40,265 nt of DNA from Frankia sp. AiPa1 (GTDB lineage: Bacteria > Actinomycetota > Actinomycetes > Frankiales > Frankiaceae): contig NZ_JALKFZ020000198.1 in assembly GCF_023243075.1 (NCBI RefSeq), forward strand, positions 1 through 40,265. Reading direction: 5' to 3'. The notes beneath the pieces were generated by a model, which saw only the letters and a list, made by a program, of their open reading frames with translations, had not been told where the DNA came from and ran no database searches. How positions within the stretch are numbered: position 1 is the stretch's first letter; each line of letters starts with the position of its first letter. The translations under genes were made by a program, and so were the position numbers. Below, piece after piece: positions 1-7,980 of the stretch.

Positions 1-35
1 ACGACGAATACCTGAAAAAGCAGCCCGCCGCGTAG
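1..35 (+). CDS. C-terminal tail of a gene truncated by the window edge
   Basis: An open frame entering from the left edge reads DEYLKKQPAA and stops at TAG (33-35). It lies upstream of a group II intron 3' end, so it could be the end of an intron-encoded reverse transcriptase/maturase, but ten residues are not enough to show this. It could also be a chance open frame. Confidence 0.25.
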   Translation, partial: DEYLKKQPAA

Positions 36-197
36 ATCAACCTAATAGAGACTGTCCGGATTTAAAAGGGCACATCATAGCCAGCGCGGGTACCTGAACT
101 GGGGACGGATGGGGCCCATCGCGAACAGGTGGCTACCGACCGCAAAGGTCCGACATCCCCTGCCTACCGTTCGGCTCGACGCCAGTACCCGAGGCAG

Positions 198-270
198 GAG
201 CCCAGTGCGGTAGTTCCGCTCGCTGGGATCTGTGCGGGGGGCCGTCCGTAAGGACGGTCCCTACCGCGAC
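198..270 (+). ncRNA. Group II intron 3' end (domains V and VI)
   Basis: Bases 198-230 fold like intron domain V. They start with GAGC (the conserved AGC triad), have a lower stem 201-205 with 223-227, a U-G wobble (206/222), a two-base bulge on the 3' side (220-221) and an upper GCGG/CCGC stem. The cap is UAGUU, not the usual GNRA loop. Bases 231-270 follow as a domain VI-like hairpin: CCGTCC (242-247), loop GTAA, GGACGG (252-257), then CCCTACC with an unpaired A near 263 as candidate branch point. The 3' splice site would be near 270. Bases 36-197 are probably the end of domain IV. The rest of the intron lies outside the window. Assigned by eye; covariance-model support is not available here. 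Confidence 0.7.
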
Positions 271-329
271 TAGTCGTTTCAGGTCATGCAGGGACGGCGC
301 TCCCCGTAACTTCGCATATGCTCCGGGTC

Positions 330-788
330 ATGTCCGAGACAGGGTCCGCGTCCAAAACCCACGTTGATGCGGCGGTCGGCGGAATCGTCGGCCTCCATCA
401 CTTCGGCCTGACCGTGCGGAGCGTCGAAACCAGCGCGGCCTGGTACGAGAGCGTCCTCGGGTTCATCCGGGTGGGTGAATACGATGCCCCCGACGGTTCG
501 CGCCGCAAGGTATTCCTGCGGCACCAGAGCCTGCACGTCCGGTTAGGGCTTGCCCAGCACAGCGACGGCGACGACGGTTCGTTCGACGAGAGGCGGGTGG
601 GCCTCGACCACCTGGCGTTCGCCGTGGCCGACCGGGACGAGCTCGACACCTGGGCCCGGCGGCTGACGGCGACCGGAGTCACCCACTCTCCGGTCGCGGC
701 GGCGAACTCGATCCCCGGCGCCGCAGTGCTGGTCCTACGTGATCCCGACAACATTCAGCTTGAGTTGTTCGCCGATCCGACGTCGTAA
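330..788 (+). CDS. VOC-family (glyoxalase/bleomycin resistance/dioxygenase) protein
   Basis: A 152-residue single-gene vicinal oxygen chelate protein. It has two beta-alpha-beta-beta-beta halves. The candidate metal ligands are in the expected places: a His in GLHHFGLTV near the N terminus, a His in GLDHLAFAV at mid-protein, and the Glu in IQLELFA at the end. VOC proteins coordinate a divalent metal and act as lyases, isomerases, dioxygenases or drug-binding proteins; the substrate cannot be told from sequence. The ATG at 330 (MSETG) is preferred over an in-frame ATG at 318; neither has a convincing ribosome-binding site. It stands alone, about 60 bases after a group II intron end and before transposase debris, so it may be part of a mobile or rearranged segment. 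Confidence 0.75.
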   Translation: MSETGSASKTHVDAAVGGIVGLHHFGLTVRSVETSAAWYESVLGFIRVGEYDAPDGSRRKVFLRHQSLHVRLGLAQHSDGDDGSFDERRVGLDHLAFAVADRDELDTWARRLTATGVTHSPVAAANSIPGAAVLVLRDPDNIQLELFADPTS

Positions 789-876
789 CCCTCGATCAGA
801 GCGTCCTATTCCAACCCACCCGCCGCGATCGACTACCACCGCCCGGTCAGGTCGGTGAACCTGCGGCGGACCCACG

Positions 877-1026
877 GAGTACCACGGCCTCGGCGTGGCC
901 GCCCTGCGTCGGACCGGCCGCGACGTCGACGATGAGGTCTTGGCGCACATCTGGCCGACCCACCACGAGAACGTGCACTTCTACGGCACCCACACCGACG
1001 GCTATCGGCCGCTGCGGTGCCCGGGG
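877..1026 (+). pseudogene. Tn3-family transposase C-terminal remnant
   Basis: The + frame reads EYHGLGVAALRRTGRDVDDE, then VLAHIWPTHHENVHFYGTH, then a short gap and DGYRPLR. This follows the pattern at the end of actinobacterial Tn3-type TnpA proteins (alternating Arg/Gly-rich helix, 'LA-xx-P-xxH-xN-xxG', then 'GYRPLR'). No start codon, catalytic DDE part or terminal repeat is present, and the residues between THT and DGY look deleted. Family assignment is from pattern memory and is moderate. It is one of several unrelated 3' gene ends in the first 2 kb. Confidence 0.5.
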
Positions 1027-1149
1027 AAGATCGGTACAGCGGTCAGCGCTGATAACGATCTTGTCGGGCGGGCTCACGTAGACGTTCCGTTTCCGGTAGA
1101 CCGCCCGTGCGGAGCTACAGCGGCCAGTACGAATGTGGCCCGTCGGGGG

Positions 1150-1776
1150 TCAGAAGGTGCGGTCGGCCACGTGTAGCCGCTCGACTGCTTCGAGCGCGCG
1201 GTGCAGCTCGGCAGCCGAAACGGGGCGGGCGGGCGCCTGCATCACCTGCTCGAAGGGCGTGGCGGGGTCGGCGAGATAGAGGCGGGTGTAGGCCGTGGTC
1301 TCCGGTTCGATGCGCCAGCTCTGCGCGAGCGGGCCGGCGTCGACGGTGTCGAAGCCGAGCTGTCCGATCAGGGCCGCCGCGGCCTTCTTCGCGTCGGCGT
1401 CGTCACCGGCGATCGGCAGTGCGGTGCGGTCGGGGGCCCCGGCGGGGCGGGCAAGCAGGGGGATGTGGTGGGCCAGGATGTTGTTGAACGCCTTGACCAG
1501 CCGCATTCCCAGGAAGTGGCGGTGGATCAGTTCACTGGTCGTGGTCTTGTCCTCATCCAGTTCGGCGATCCGGCCGTCACGCGACGGGTAGTAGTTGCTG
1601 GCGTCCAGCACGATCTTGCCTTCGAGCAGTTCGGCGGAGATGGCGGTGTGTGCCGCCAGGGGTACCGCCAGCACGACGAGCTCACCGGCCTGGGCGGCCT
1701 GCTCGACCGTACCCGCGGTGGCCAGCGCGCCCAGTTCCGCTACGGAGGCGGTCTCCGTATTGTCAACGTGATGTGT
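1150..1776 (-). pseudogene. 5'-truncated NADPH-dependent F420 reductase-like gene
   Basis: About 208 codons follow an in-frame TGA at 1777-1779. The preserved part includes the VVLAVPL strand, the DASNYYPSRDG loop, VKAFNNI, APDRTALPIAGDD and GFDTVDAGPL, all hallmarks of the F420-NADP oxidoreductase-like family (Rossmann-fold NADP reductases and relatives). The N-terminal glycine-rich GxGxxG nucleotide-binding segment is missing; upstream sequence matches nothing in this family and instead runs into a GH3 fragment on the other strand. The first usable start, a GTG at 1674, would give a protein lacking the dinucleotide-binding site. It is therefore most likely inactive. An intact paralogue-type gene is at 33216-33836. 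Confidence 0.7.
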
Positions 1777-1885
1777 TCAACGTCAGCCCAGTCGCGCTGA
1801 AAGTCCTGGTAGTGGCTTGCCGGGGCAAGCGGGCCTGTATGCCCAGCTCGCGGCCCTGTCCTGCCGGGGCTGGTGCGCACTGTGG

Positions 1886-2077
1886 CTTGCCGGATTTGCA
1901 GTGGTCGACGGCGCTGCGGGCCGAACGTGTCGGGTCACTGTCACGCTGCCGGCCGCCGCGTTCGAGCACTGGGACGAGACTCGGAAACGATGGGTCGTCG
2001 AGCCGGGTGACTTCACGGTCCATGTCGGCGCATCGAGCGCGGACCTGCGGGCCTCGGCGGTGGTGACGGTCGTATGA
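1886..2077 (+). pseudogene. 3' remnant of a GH3 glycoside hydrolase (fibronectin III-like domain)
   Basis: The frame LAGFAVVDGAAGRTCRVTVT, then LPAAAFEHWDETRKRWVVEP, then GDFTVHVGASSADLRAS matches the C-terminal Fn3-like domain of family 3 beta-glucosidases ('VTVxLPxRAFxHWD...W..EPG.Y.I.VG.SS.DIRL'). It ends at TGA 2075-2077. The catalytic domains are absent: upstream codons lose similarity before residue 'LAGF'. The GH3 family hydrolyses beta-glucosides, beta-xylosides and beta-N-acetylglucosaminides, but this fragment cannot act. It lies tail to tail with the aryl-alcohol dehydrogenase. Confidence 0.65.
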
Positions 2078-2237
2078 CGCAGCCACCCGGAACGCCGCAG
2101 GTGCGCACCTCTGCGAACTGGCCCGGGCGGCGGCCAGACCGCCCCGCCCGTCGCACCAAACGCCCCCGCCCGGGGTGACCCCGCGGCTCCGCGCGGTCTT
2201 TGTGCTCCGTGCCTGGGGTGCGGATTCGGCGCGGCGG

Positions 2238-3344
2238 TCAGGAGGGCCCTATGCGCAGGATCGGCTTGATGACTGTACCGGCGTTGGAGGCGTCGAGTGC
2301 CTTCGCCACGTCGGTGAAGTCGTAGAACTCGACCAGTTTGTCGAACGGGAATCGGCCCTGGGTGAACAGGTCCATCACGGCCGGGATGAGCTGGGTGCTC
2401 TGGCCGCTGCCGCCCAGGATGCCGACGATGCGCTTGCCCCACAGGGTGGAGATGTGGTCGAGAGTGAACTCGGCTCCGGCGGGGGCGCCCCCGATGAGGT
2501 AGCACGTGCCGAGCATGCCGACCGAGTCGGCGGCCTGTCGGACGACGCTGAGCACGCCGGTGCATTCCAGGGAGATGTCCGCGGGTCCGCCGCAGATGTC
2601 GTGGACAGCTGCTGCGGGCTCGTCTCGGGTCGCGTTGACGACGTGGGTCGCCCCGAGTTCGGTCGCCAACTGCAGGCGGTGGTCGTGTCGGTCGACCGCG
2701 ATGATGCGGGTCGCGGCCGAGTTGCGGGCCGCCATGACAGCGGCGAGCCCGACGGTGCCCGCGCCGTACACGACGAGGCTGTCGCCCGCGCTGGGCCGGG
2801 CGTCGTTGAACACCGCGCCCGCTCCGGTCGAGATGCCGCAGGCCAGCGGACCCATCAGCTCCAGTGGCATGTAGTCGGGGACCTTGACCAGGGCGGCGGC
2901 GGTGGTGAGCGAATGGCTGGCGAAGGACGACTGGCCGAAGAAGTGGCTGTGTAGCGGAGCCCCCGAGGCCCGGCGGAGGGCGGAGCCGCCGTCGAGGCGG
3001 CCGCCTCCCGCGAGTGCCTCGCCCAGGCGGGCGCAGTACCGGGGTTGGCCTTCGCGGCAGTTACGGCACCGTCCGCAGGACGGCCACCCGATGACGACAC
3101 CGTCACCGACACTGACCTCGGTGACTCCGGCGCCGACCGCGGCCACCCGCCCGGCCCCCTCGTGCCCCAGCACACCGGGCAGGGGGAAGGGCAGGTCGCC
3201 ATGGCGGGCGAGCTCATCAGTGTGGCAGATGCCGGTGGCGACCAGCCTGACGAGCACCTCGCCGGGACCTGGTTCGTCGAGCTCGACCGTTTGCAGGCTG
3301 AAGGGACCGTCACGTTCCTCGACGACGGCAGCTAAGATCTCCAT
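2238..3344 (-). CDS. Zinc-dependent aryl (benzyl) alcohol dehydrogenase
   Basis: A 368-residue medium-chain dehydrogenase resembling XylB benzyl alcohol dehydrogenase throughout, including the N terminus 'MEI-AA-V', 'LVATGICHTD', the 'FFGQSSFA' segment and the C-terminal 'KPILRIG'. Catalytic zinc ligands are Cys40 and His61-Glu62 (GHEGAG); structural zinc ligands are Cys90, Cys93, Cys96 and Cys104. The NAD-binding loop is GAGTVGLA. The family oxidises aromatic primary alcohols to aldehydes with NAD in the cytoplasm. It sits 21 bases after an aldehyde dehydrogenase on the same strand, so the two probably run as an operon turning an aryl alcohol into the acid. The start ATG at 3344 has only a weak ribosome-binding site, consistent with coupling. 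The natural substrate (benzyl, 4-hydroxybenzyl or vanillyl alcohol) is inferred from the adjacent pob/pca genes. Confidence 0.9.
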   Translation of the reverse strand: MEILAAVVEERDGPFSLQTVELDEPGPGEVLVRLVATGICHTDELARHGDLPFPLPGVLGHEGAGRVAAVGAGVTEVSVGDGVVIGWPSCGRCRNCREGQPRYCARLGEALAGGGRLDGGSALRRASGAPLHSHFFGQSSFASHSLTTAAALVKVPDYMPLELMGPLACGISTGAGAVFNDARPSAGDSLVVYGAGTVGLAAVMAARNSAATRIIAVDRHDHRLQLATELGATHVVNATRDEPAAAVHDICGGPADISLECTGVLSVVRQAADSVGMLGTCYLIGGAPAGAEFTLDHISTLWGKRIVGILGGSGQSTQLIPAVMDLFTQGRFPFDKLVEFYDFTDVAKALDASNAGTVIKPILRIGPS

Positions 3345-3365
3345 CTTGGATATGTCCCGTCCGGC

Positions 3366-4823
3366 TCAGTAGGGGTAGGTCGCTGGCTTTTCACGCATGG
3401 TGATCCACCGCGTTTCCGTGAAGGCTTCGATGTTGGCCGTCGCGCCTCCGAATCGGGCGCCGTTCCCGGAGGCGCCGACCCCGCCGAAGGGGCTGTTGGC
3501 CTCGTCGTTGACGGTCTGGTCGTTGATGTGCACGATGCCGGTCGGGATTCGTTCGGCGAGGGCCAGTCCGCGCAGGACGTTCGTGGTCACAATGCCGAGG
3601 GAGAGGCCGTAATCGCCGTTGGTCAACGCGACCGCCTCATCGTCGGTGGAGAACTTCACGACAGGGGCGACCGGCCCGAAGATCTCCTCGGAGAAAGCGC
3701 GGGAATGCGGGGGGACATCCGCGAGCACGGTGGCTTGGTAGAACAGTCCCTCGTACTTGCCGCCCGCGGCCACGCGCGCGCCGGCGGCGACCGTGTCCGT
3801 GACGATCTGTTGGATCTTGTCGCGTTGGCCGGCGTCGATGAGCGGTCCGAGGGCGACCTGCGCGGTTGCGGGGTCGCCGACGGGGAGACGCGCTGCCTTC
3901 GCGGCGAGCTTCTCGACGAACGTGTCATACAGGTCTTCGTGGACGAGGTGACGGCCGGTCGTCATGCAGATCTGGCCCTGGTGGAAGTAGGAGCCGAAGG
4001 CGGCCAGGGTGACGGCCTCGTCCACATCGGCGTCTTCGAGCACGACCATGGCAGAGTTGCCGCCGAGTTCGAGGTGGGCGCGCTTGAGGTGCTTTCCGGC
4101 CAGTTCGCCGACGCGGCGACCGGCCTGGGTGGAACCGGTGAAGGAGATGACCCGGACGGCGGGATCCACGACCAGCGCCTCGCCGACGTCCGCACCCCCG
4201 GGGAGGACCTGCAGGACTCCCGCCGGCAGGCCTGCCTCCTCGAAGACGCGGGCGATCGACATACCGCCGGTGACGGGGGTGCGCGGATCCGGCTTGAGGA
4301 TGACCGCGTTACCCAGCGCGAGGGCGGGCGCCACCGAACGGATGCTCAGGATGAGTGGCACGTTGAACGGCGAGATGACCGCGACGACTCCGGCCGGCAC
4401 ACGGCGGGCGAAGGAGAGGCGGGACTGCTCGCTGGGCAGAAGCTCACCGGTGGGCCGGCCTGGCAGTGCCGCGGCCTCGTAGCATTCCTGCTCGGCGGTG
4501 TGGACGGAGAATCCGGCCATCGCCGGGATGGCGCCCACTTCGCGGATGTTCCATCCGGCGATTTCGTCGGCGTTGGCGGAGAACAGCTGGCCGGCGCGGC
4601 GCAGCACGGCGGCCCGCTCGATGTGCGGCAAGGCGGCCCAGGAGTGCTGCGCTTTCGTTGCGATCGTGCTTGCCCGTGCCACATCGGAGGCGTCGGCGAT
4701 GCCGATGTCCCCGAGCGACTCACCGGTCGCCGGCTCGACGATCTTCGCCGTTCCGGCGGAACCCGGCCTCCAGGCTCCGCCGATGAAGATGTTGCCGGTC
4801 CAGGTGTCAGGTGCGAGTAACAA
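3366..4823 (-). CDS. Benzaldehyde/vanillin-type aldehyde dehydrogenase
   Basis: A 485-residue NAD(P)-dependent aldehyde dehydrogenase. The oxyanion-site Asn154 (SPFNVP), the FTGST loop (228-232), the general base Glu252 (LELGGN) and the nucleophile Cys286 (FHQGQICM) are all present. 'HQGQICM' and the end 'RWITM...YPY' are typical of the benzaldehyde/salicylaldehyde/vanillin branch. It oxidises an aromatic aldehyde to the carboxylate. The start is TTG at 4823, with GGGAG a few bases upstream on the minus strand. It is followed at 21 bases by the aryl-alcohol dehydrogenase and preceded by an IclR gene; palindromes at 4891-4914 lie in its promoter region, so IclR control is likely. Substrate is inferred from neighbours, not shown. 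Confidence 0.9.
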   Translation of the reverse strand: MLLAPDTWTGNIFIGGAWRPGSAGTAKIVEPATGESLGDIGIADASDVARASTIATKAQHSWAALPHIERAAVLRRAGQLFSANADEIAGWNIREVGAIPAMAGFSVHTAEQECYEAAALPGRPTGELLPSEQSRLSFARRVPAGVVAVISPFNVPLILSIRSVAPALALGNAVILKPDPRTPVTGGMSIARVFEEAGLPAGVLQVLPGGADVGEALVVDPAVRVISFTGSTQAGRRVGELAGKHLKRAHLELGGNSAMVVLEDADVDEAVTLAAFGSYFHQGQICMTTGRHLVHEDLYDTFVEKLAAKAARLPVGDPATAQVALGPLIDAGQRDKIQQIVTDTVAAGARVAAGGKYEGLFYQATVLADVPPHSRAFSEEIFGPVAPVVKFSTDDEAVALTNGDYGLSLGIVTTNVLRGLALAERIPTGIVHINDQTVNDEANSPFGGVGASGNGARFGGATANIEAFTETRWITMREKPATYPY

Positions 4824-4890
4824 AGCAGTCTCCCATGCGCCGAATGGTCAGCGGGGACGCTATGTGGACGATCACATCAGTGCAACATAG

Positions 4891-4914
4891 GGTTCCATCA
4901 TAAGAACCATGGTT
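4891..4914. promoter_or_regulatory. Palindromes upstream of the aldehyde/alcohol dehydrogenase operon
   Basis: GGTTC (4891-4895) and GAACC (4904-4908) form a 5-bp inverted repeat around eight bases, overlapping a perfect 10-bp palindrome AACCATGGTT (4905-4914). They lie in the 91-base gap between the IclR gene and the dehydrogenase operon. IclR proteins often bind GGTTC/GGAAC-type dyads, and similar half-sites occur at 5772-5796, so this is a candidate IclR operator. Confidence 0.45.
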
Positions 4915-5757
4915 TCATCTGTCGGAACCTTTGGTGATGTTGAGGTGGCCGAGCCGGGATGAGATCTCGGCTGCTGTGCGGCGCAGCGGTCCCTCGAGCC
5001 GGCTCACCACGGTCTCCATCGAGGCGTTCCACGCGCCGAGGTGGACGGAGAGGTTGACCGCCGCGACGACCTGGCCCGAACGGTCTCGGACGGGGGCCGC
5101 GATCGAGCGCAACCCGGGAGCGAGCTCCTCGTCGTTGACCGCGAGACCGCCCGCGGCGACTGCGGCGAGGACGGTCGTCAGCTGTTCGCGGGCGGTCACC
5201 GTCTTGGGCCCGCGACGCACCAGATCCGTCCGGTCCAGGATCGGGCGCACCACGGTGGGATCGCGGTGGGCGAGCAGGACCTTCCCCATCGACGTGCAGT
5301 AGGCCGGCAGACGCGCCCCGACCTGGAGGTTCAGCTCGATGCGCAAGGCGGCGCGCGCCGGGCGGCGGCGCTCGATGTAGACGATGTCCGCGCCGTCGAG
5401 CACCGCCATGTTGGCCGTATGCCCTGTCTCGTCCGCCAACGCCTGCAGGGGCTTCGCGGCGACCTTGCTGAGCTCCAGCGAGGACAGGGCCGCGAAACCG
5501 AGTTGTAGCGCCTGGGGTCCGAGCGCGTAGCGCCGCGTGTCGGCGTCCTGCTCCACGAAGCCGAGGGCCAACAGGGTCGCCATGTACCGGTGGCAGGTGC
5601 TCTTACTCAGTCCGACCAGGCGGCTGATCTCCACCAGCCCCAGGGAAGCGCGTTGCGCGCCCAGGGCCGACAGCACCGAGAGTCCGCGCTCGAGCGCCTG
5701 GTTCGTAGCGATGCTGGCGCCGCCATCGGAGGCCCCGTCGCTTCCATCCGCCGTCAT
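4915..5757 (-). CDS. IclR-family transcriptional regulator
   Basis: A 280-residue regulator. The winged helix-turn-helix is at about residues 15-80 (ALERGLSVLSAL..., then SRLVGLSKSTCHRYMATL). The IclR effector-binding domain follows (about 95-265), with 'ARLPAYCTSMGKVLLA' and 'SIAAPVRDRSGQVVAAVNLS' as landmarks. IclR proteins bind small organic acids or aromatics and repress or activate catabolic operons. It lies between the minus-strand dehydrogenase pair and the divergent ABC transporter operon, with GGAAC/GTTC dyads on both sides, so it likely controls both. It is clearly different in sequence from PcaR at 24693. A gap of only 106 bases separates it from the binding-protein start. Confidence 0.9.
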   Translation of the reverse strand: MTADGSDGASDGGASIATNQALERGLSVLSALGAQRASLGLVEISRLVGLSKSTCHRYMATLLALGFVEQDADTRRYALGPQALQLGFAALSSLELSKVAAKPLQALADETGHTANMAVLDGADIVYIERRRPARAALRIELNLQVGARLPAYCTSMGKVLLAHRDPTVVRPILDRTDLVRRGPKTVTAREQLTTVLAAVAAGGLAVNDEELAPGLRSIAAPVRDRSGQVVAAVNLSVHLGAWNASMETVVSRLEGPLRRTAAEISSRLGHLNITKGSDR

Positions 5758-5771
5758 CCTGCGAGCTTAAC

Positions 5772-5796
5772 GGAACTGAGTTCTGACCATCGGAAC
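5772..5796. promoter_or_regulatory. Candidate IclR operator in the divergent regulator/transporter promoter
   Basis: GAACTGAGTTC (5773-5783) is a dyad with 4-bp arms, followed by a further GGAAC half-site at 5792-5796. It lies 15 bases upstream of the IclR start and 68 bases upstream of the binding-protein start. Half-sites resemble those at 4891-4908. Assigned by position and resemblance only. Confidence 0.4.
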
Positions 5797-5863
5797 GCGA
5801 TGTTGACACGTGGTGGGCATCACGCGAATCATCCGGCGATCCCGCAACCTACGGAGGACACCT

Positions 5864-7192
5864 GTGACCCCGTCAGACAAAGCCGAGCTCTGGACGCCGA
5901 GCCGGCGTGGACTCATCAGGTCTGGTTTAGGCATGGCCGGACTGGTCGCCGCCGGGCCGGTGTTGTCGGCCTGCTCAGTAAAGGGAGACGATCCGGGAGG
6001 CGGCTCGGGGCAGACGATCAAAATCGGTTTCGTGAGCCCGCGGACAGGTGCGGCGGCTGCCTTCGGCGAGCCCGATGCCTACGTGCTCGGTCTGGCCCGC
6101 GACGTGCTCGGCAAGGGACTGACCATCGGCGGCAAGAAATACGACGTGCAGGTCATCGACAAGGACGGCCAGTCGGACCCGCAGCGGGGCGCGCAGGTCG
6201 CCAACGACCTCATCAACGCCGACCGGGTCGATCTGATGCTAACCACGTCGACCCCCGAGACCGTGAACCCGGTGTCCGACGCCTGCGAGGCGGCGGGCGT
6301 GCCGTGCATTTCGACCGTCGTGCCCTGGGAGGCCTGGTACTTCGGTCGAGGCGCGAAGCCGACCGACACAAAGGCCTTCAAGTACGTCTATCACTTCTGC
6401 TTCGGTGTTCAGCAGTTCGCCAACGCATACACCACGATGTGGCCGCAGGTGTCGACCAACCAGAAGGTCGGCGTCATGTGGCCCAATGACGCAGACGGGA
6501 ACGCTGTCCGTACCTCGCTGGGACCTTTGCTGCAGAAGGCGGGTTACTCGATCGTCGACCCGGGCGCGTACACCAACGGTACGAATGACTACTCGTCGCA
6601 AATCGCCAAGTTCAAGGCCGAGAACTCCGAGATCTTCAACACCTTCCCGCTTCCGCCGGACTTCGCGACCTTCTGGCAGCAGGCGGCCCAGCAGGGATAC
6701 CAGCCAAAGATCGTCCAGGTGGCCAAGACAGGCCTGTTCGCCTCGCAGGTCGAGGCGCTGGGCGCGCTCGGTGTCGGCGTGGCCGGTGCTGCCTACTGGA
6801 CGCCGACCTACCCGTACACCTCCTCGCTGACCGGCATCTCCTCAAAGGAACTGGGCGCGGGCTACCAGAAGAAGACCGGAAAGCAGTGGACCCAGCAGTT
6901 GGGCCCGAGCCTGGCACTGTTCGATGCCGCCGCGGCGGCCCTGAAAGCTGCACCGGATCCCAAGGACAAGGGCGCCGTGGCCACCGCGATCAGCACCCTG
7001 GCTGTCCAGACGCCGGTCGGCAACCTGCAGTGGGGCAAGGGGCCCAACGGCAACGTCGTCGCGACCCCCATCCTCGGTGGGCAGTGGACCGCGGCGAAGT
7101 CAGGCAAATACCCACTCGACTTCGTGCTGTGCGAGAGCTCCTCCGACCCGAACGTTCCGGTAGCTGCGCAGCTGCAGCCCTACCGCGCATGA
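5864..7192 (+). CDS. Branched-chain-type ABC transporter substrate-binding lipoprotein
   Basis: A 442-residue periplasmic-type binding protein of the Leu/Ile/Val (type I, Peripla_BP_6) family. The start GTG at 5864 follows GGAGG (5853-5857). A twin-arginine motif SRRGLIR (residues 13-19), a hydrophobic stretch and the lipobox LSAC (Cys37) mark a Tat-exported, lipid-anchored protein. The mature part starts IKIGFVSPRTGAAAAFGE, which is typical of the family. It overlaps the first ATPase gene by ATGA. Members of this family in aromatic-degradation clusters bind benzoate-like acids rather than amino acids; location beside aromatic dehydrogenases makes an aromatic ligand likely, but the ligand is not provable from sequence. 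Confidence 0.9.
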   Translation: MTPSDKAELWTPSRRGLIRSGLGMAGLVAAGPVLSACSVKGDDPGGGSGQTIKIGFVSPRTGAAAAFGEPDAYVLGLARDVLGKGLTIGGKKYDVQVIDKDGQSDPQRGAQVANDLINADRVDLMLTTSTPETVNPVSDACEAAGVPCISTVVPWEAWYFGRGAKPTDTKAFKYVYHFCFGVQQFANAYTTMWPQVSTNQKVGVMWPNDADGNAVRTSLGPLLQKAGYSIVDPGAYTNGTNDYSSQIAKFKAENSEIFNTFPLPPDFATFWQQAAQQGYQPKIVQVAKTGLFASQVEALGALGVGVAGAAYWTPTYPYTSSLTGISSKELGAGYQKKTGKQWTQQLGPSLALFDAAAAALKAAPDPKDKGAVATAISTLAVQTPVGNLQWGKGPNGNVVATPILGGQWTAAKSGKYPLDFVLCESSSDPNVPVAAQLQPYRA

Positions 7193-7980
7193 CGGCCGGT
7201 GCGTCGATGGTGGCCGGGACGGGCGCGCTGCGCGACGGTGAGCCGGGTGGTACCGAGCGGTCCGTGCTCGCCGCCCGTCGCCTGTCCGTGCGCTACGGCG
7301 ACGTGAAGGTTCTCGACGACATCGACTTTCATGTGGCGGCCGGCGAAGCGGTGGGGATCGTCGGGCCCAACGGTGCTGGGAAGACGACGCTGCTGTCCGC
7401 GCTGGCAGGCACTGTCCGGCCGGCCGCCGGCTCCATCAGCCTGCTCGGTACCGACCTCACCCAGCTCGGCGCCGAACGAAGGTGCCGGCTCGGCGTCGCG
7501 CGGGCCTACCAGGTGCCTAAGCCATTCGGCGGGATGACCGTGCTGGAGAACGTCCTCGTGGGCGCCGCCCACGGCGGCCAGCTGCGCCGGCGCGAACGGT
7601 TCGAACGTGCCGTCGAGGTCGTCGAGGTGTGTGGTCTGGCGGACCTCGCCAATCGCCGCGCCGAGACGCTCGGCCTGCTGCACCGCAAGCGCCTCGAACT
7701 CGCCAGGGCCCTCGCTACCGGGCCGTCGGTCCTGCTGCTCGACGAGATCGGCGCCGGGCTGACCGACTCCGAGGCCGACGAGCTGGTCGCCACGATCCTG
7801 CAGCTACGCCAGCGTGGCATGTCCCTGGTGTGGATCGAGCACATCGTGCGCGTGCTCGTGCGCGTCATCGATCGCCTCGTCGCGATGGATGCCGGCAAGA
7901 TCATCGCTGACGGTGCTCCCGACGCCGTTCTGCGGAACGAGACCGTCATGGCCGCCTATCTCGGAAAGACTCGCTCATGA
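7189..7980 (+). CDS. livG: ABC transporter ATP-binding protein, LivG type
   Basis: A 263-residue ATPase. Walker A is GPNGAGKTT and Walker B is VLLLDEIGAGL, followed by the LivG-type 'TDSEADEL' and the H-loop His in 'VWIEHIV'. The usual signature LSGGQ is replaced by LGLLHRKRLELARAL, a known LivG-like variant in which Leu-Gly-Leu stands in for the Ser-Gly-Gly core. The start ATG at 7189 overlaps the binding-protein stop (ATGA), and its stop overlaps the next ATPase start. It pairs with LivF to drive the two permeases. The symbol is used for family position; the substrate is probably an aromatic compound. Confidence 0.88.
   Translation: MTAGASMVAGTGALRDGEPGGTERSVLAARRLSVRYGDVKVLDDIDFHVAAGEAVGIVGPNGAGKTTLLSALAGTVRPAAGSISLLGTDLTQLGAERRCRLGVARAYQVPKPFGGMTVLENVLVGAAHGGQLRRRERFERAVEVVEVCGLADLANRRAETLGLLHRKRLELARALATGPSVLLLDEIGAGLTDSEADELVATILQLRQRGMSLVWIEHIVRVLVRVIDRLVAMDAGKIIADGAPDAVLRNETVMAAYLGKTRS

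Noticed and set aside
2177..2198. Short GC-rich hairpin as a terminator of the alcohol dehydrogenase operon
   Set aside because: Stem of 8 bp with an internal mismatch and no U-rich tract on the minus-strand side; too weak to call.
3528..4820. 430-codon open frame on the + strand
   Set aside because: It is antisense to the aldehyde dehydrogenase at 3366-4823; its translation has no domain and reflects GC-rich third-position bias.
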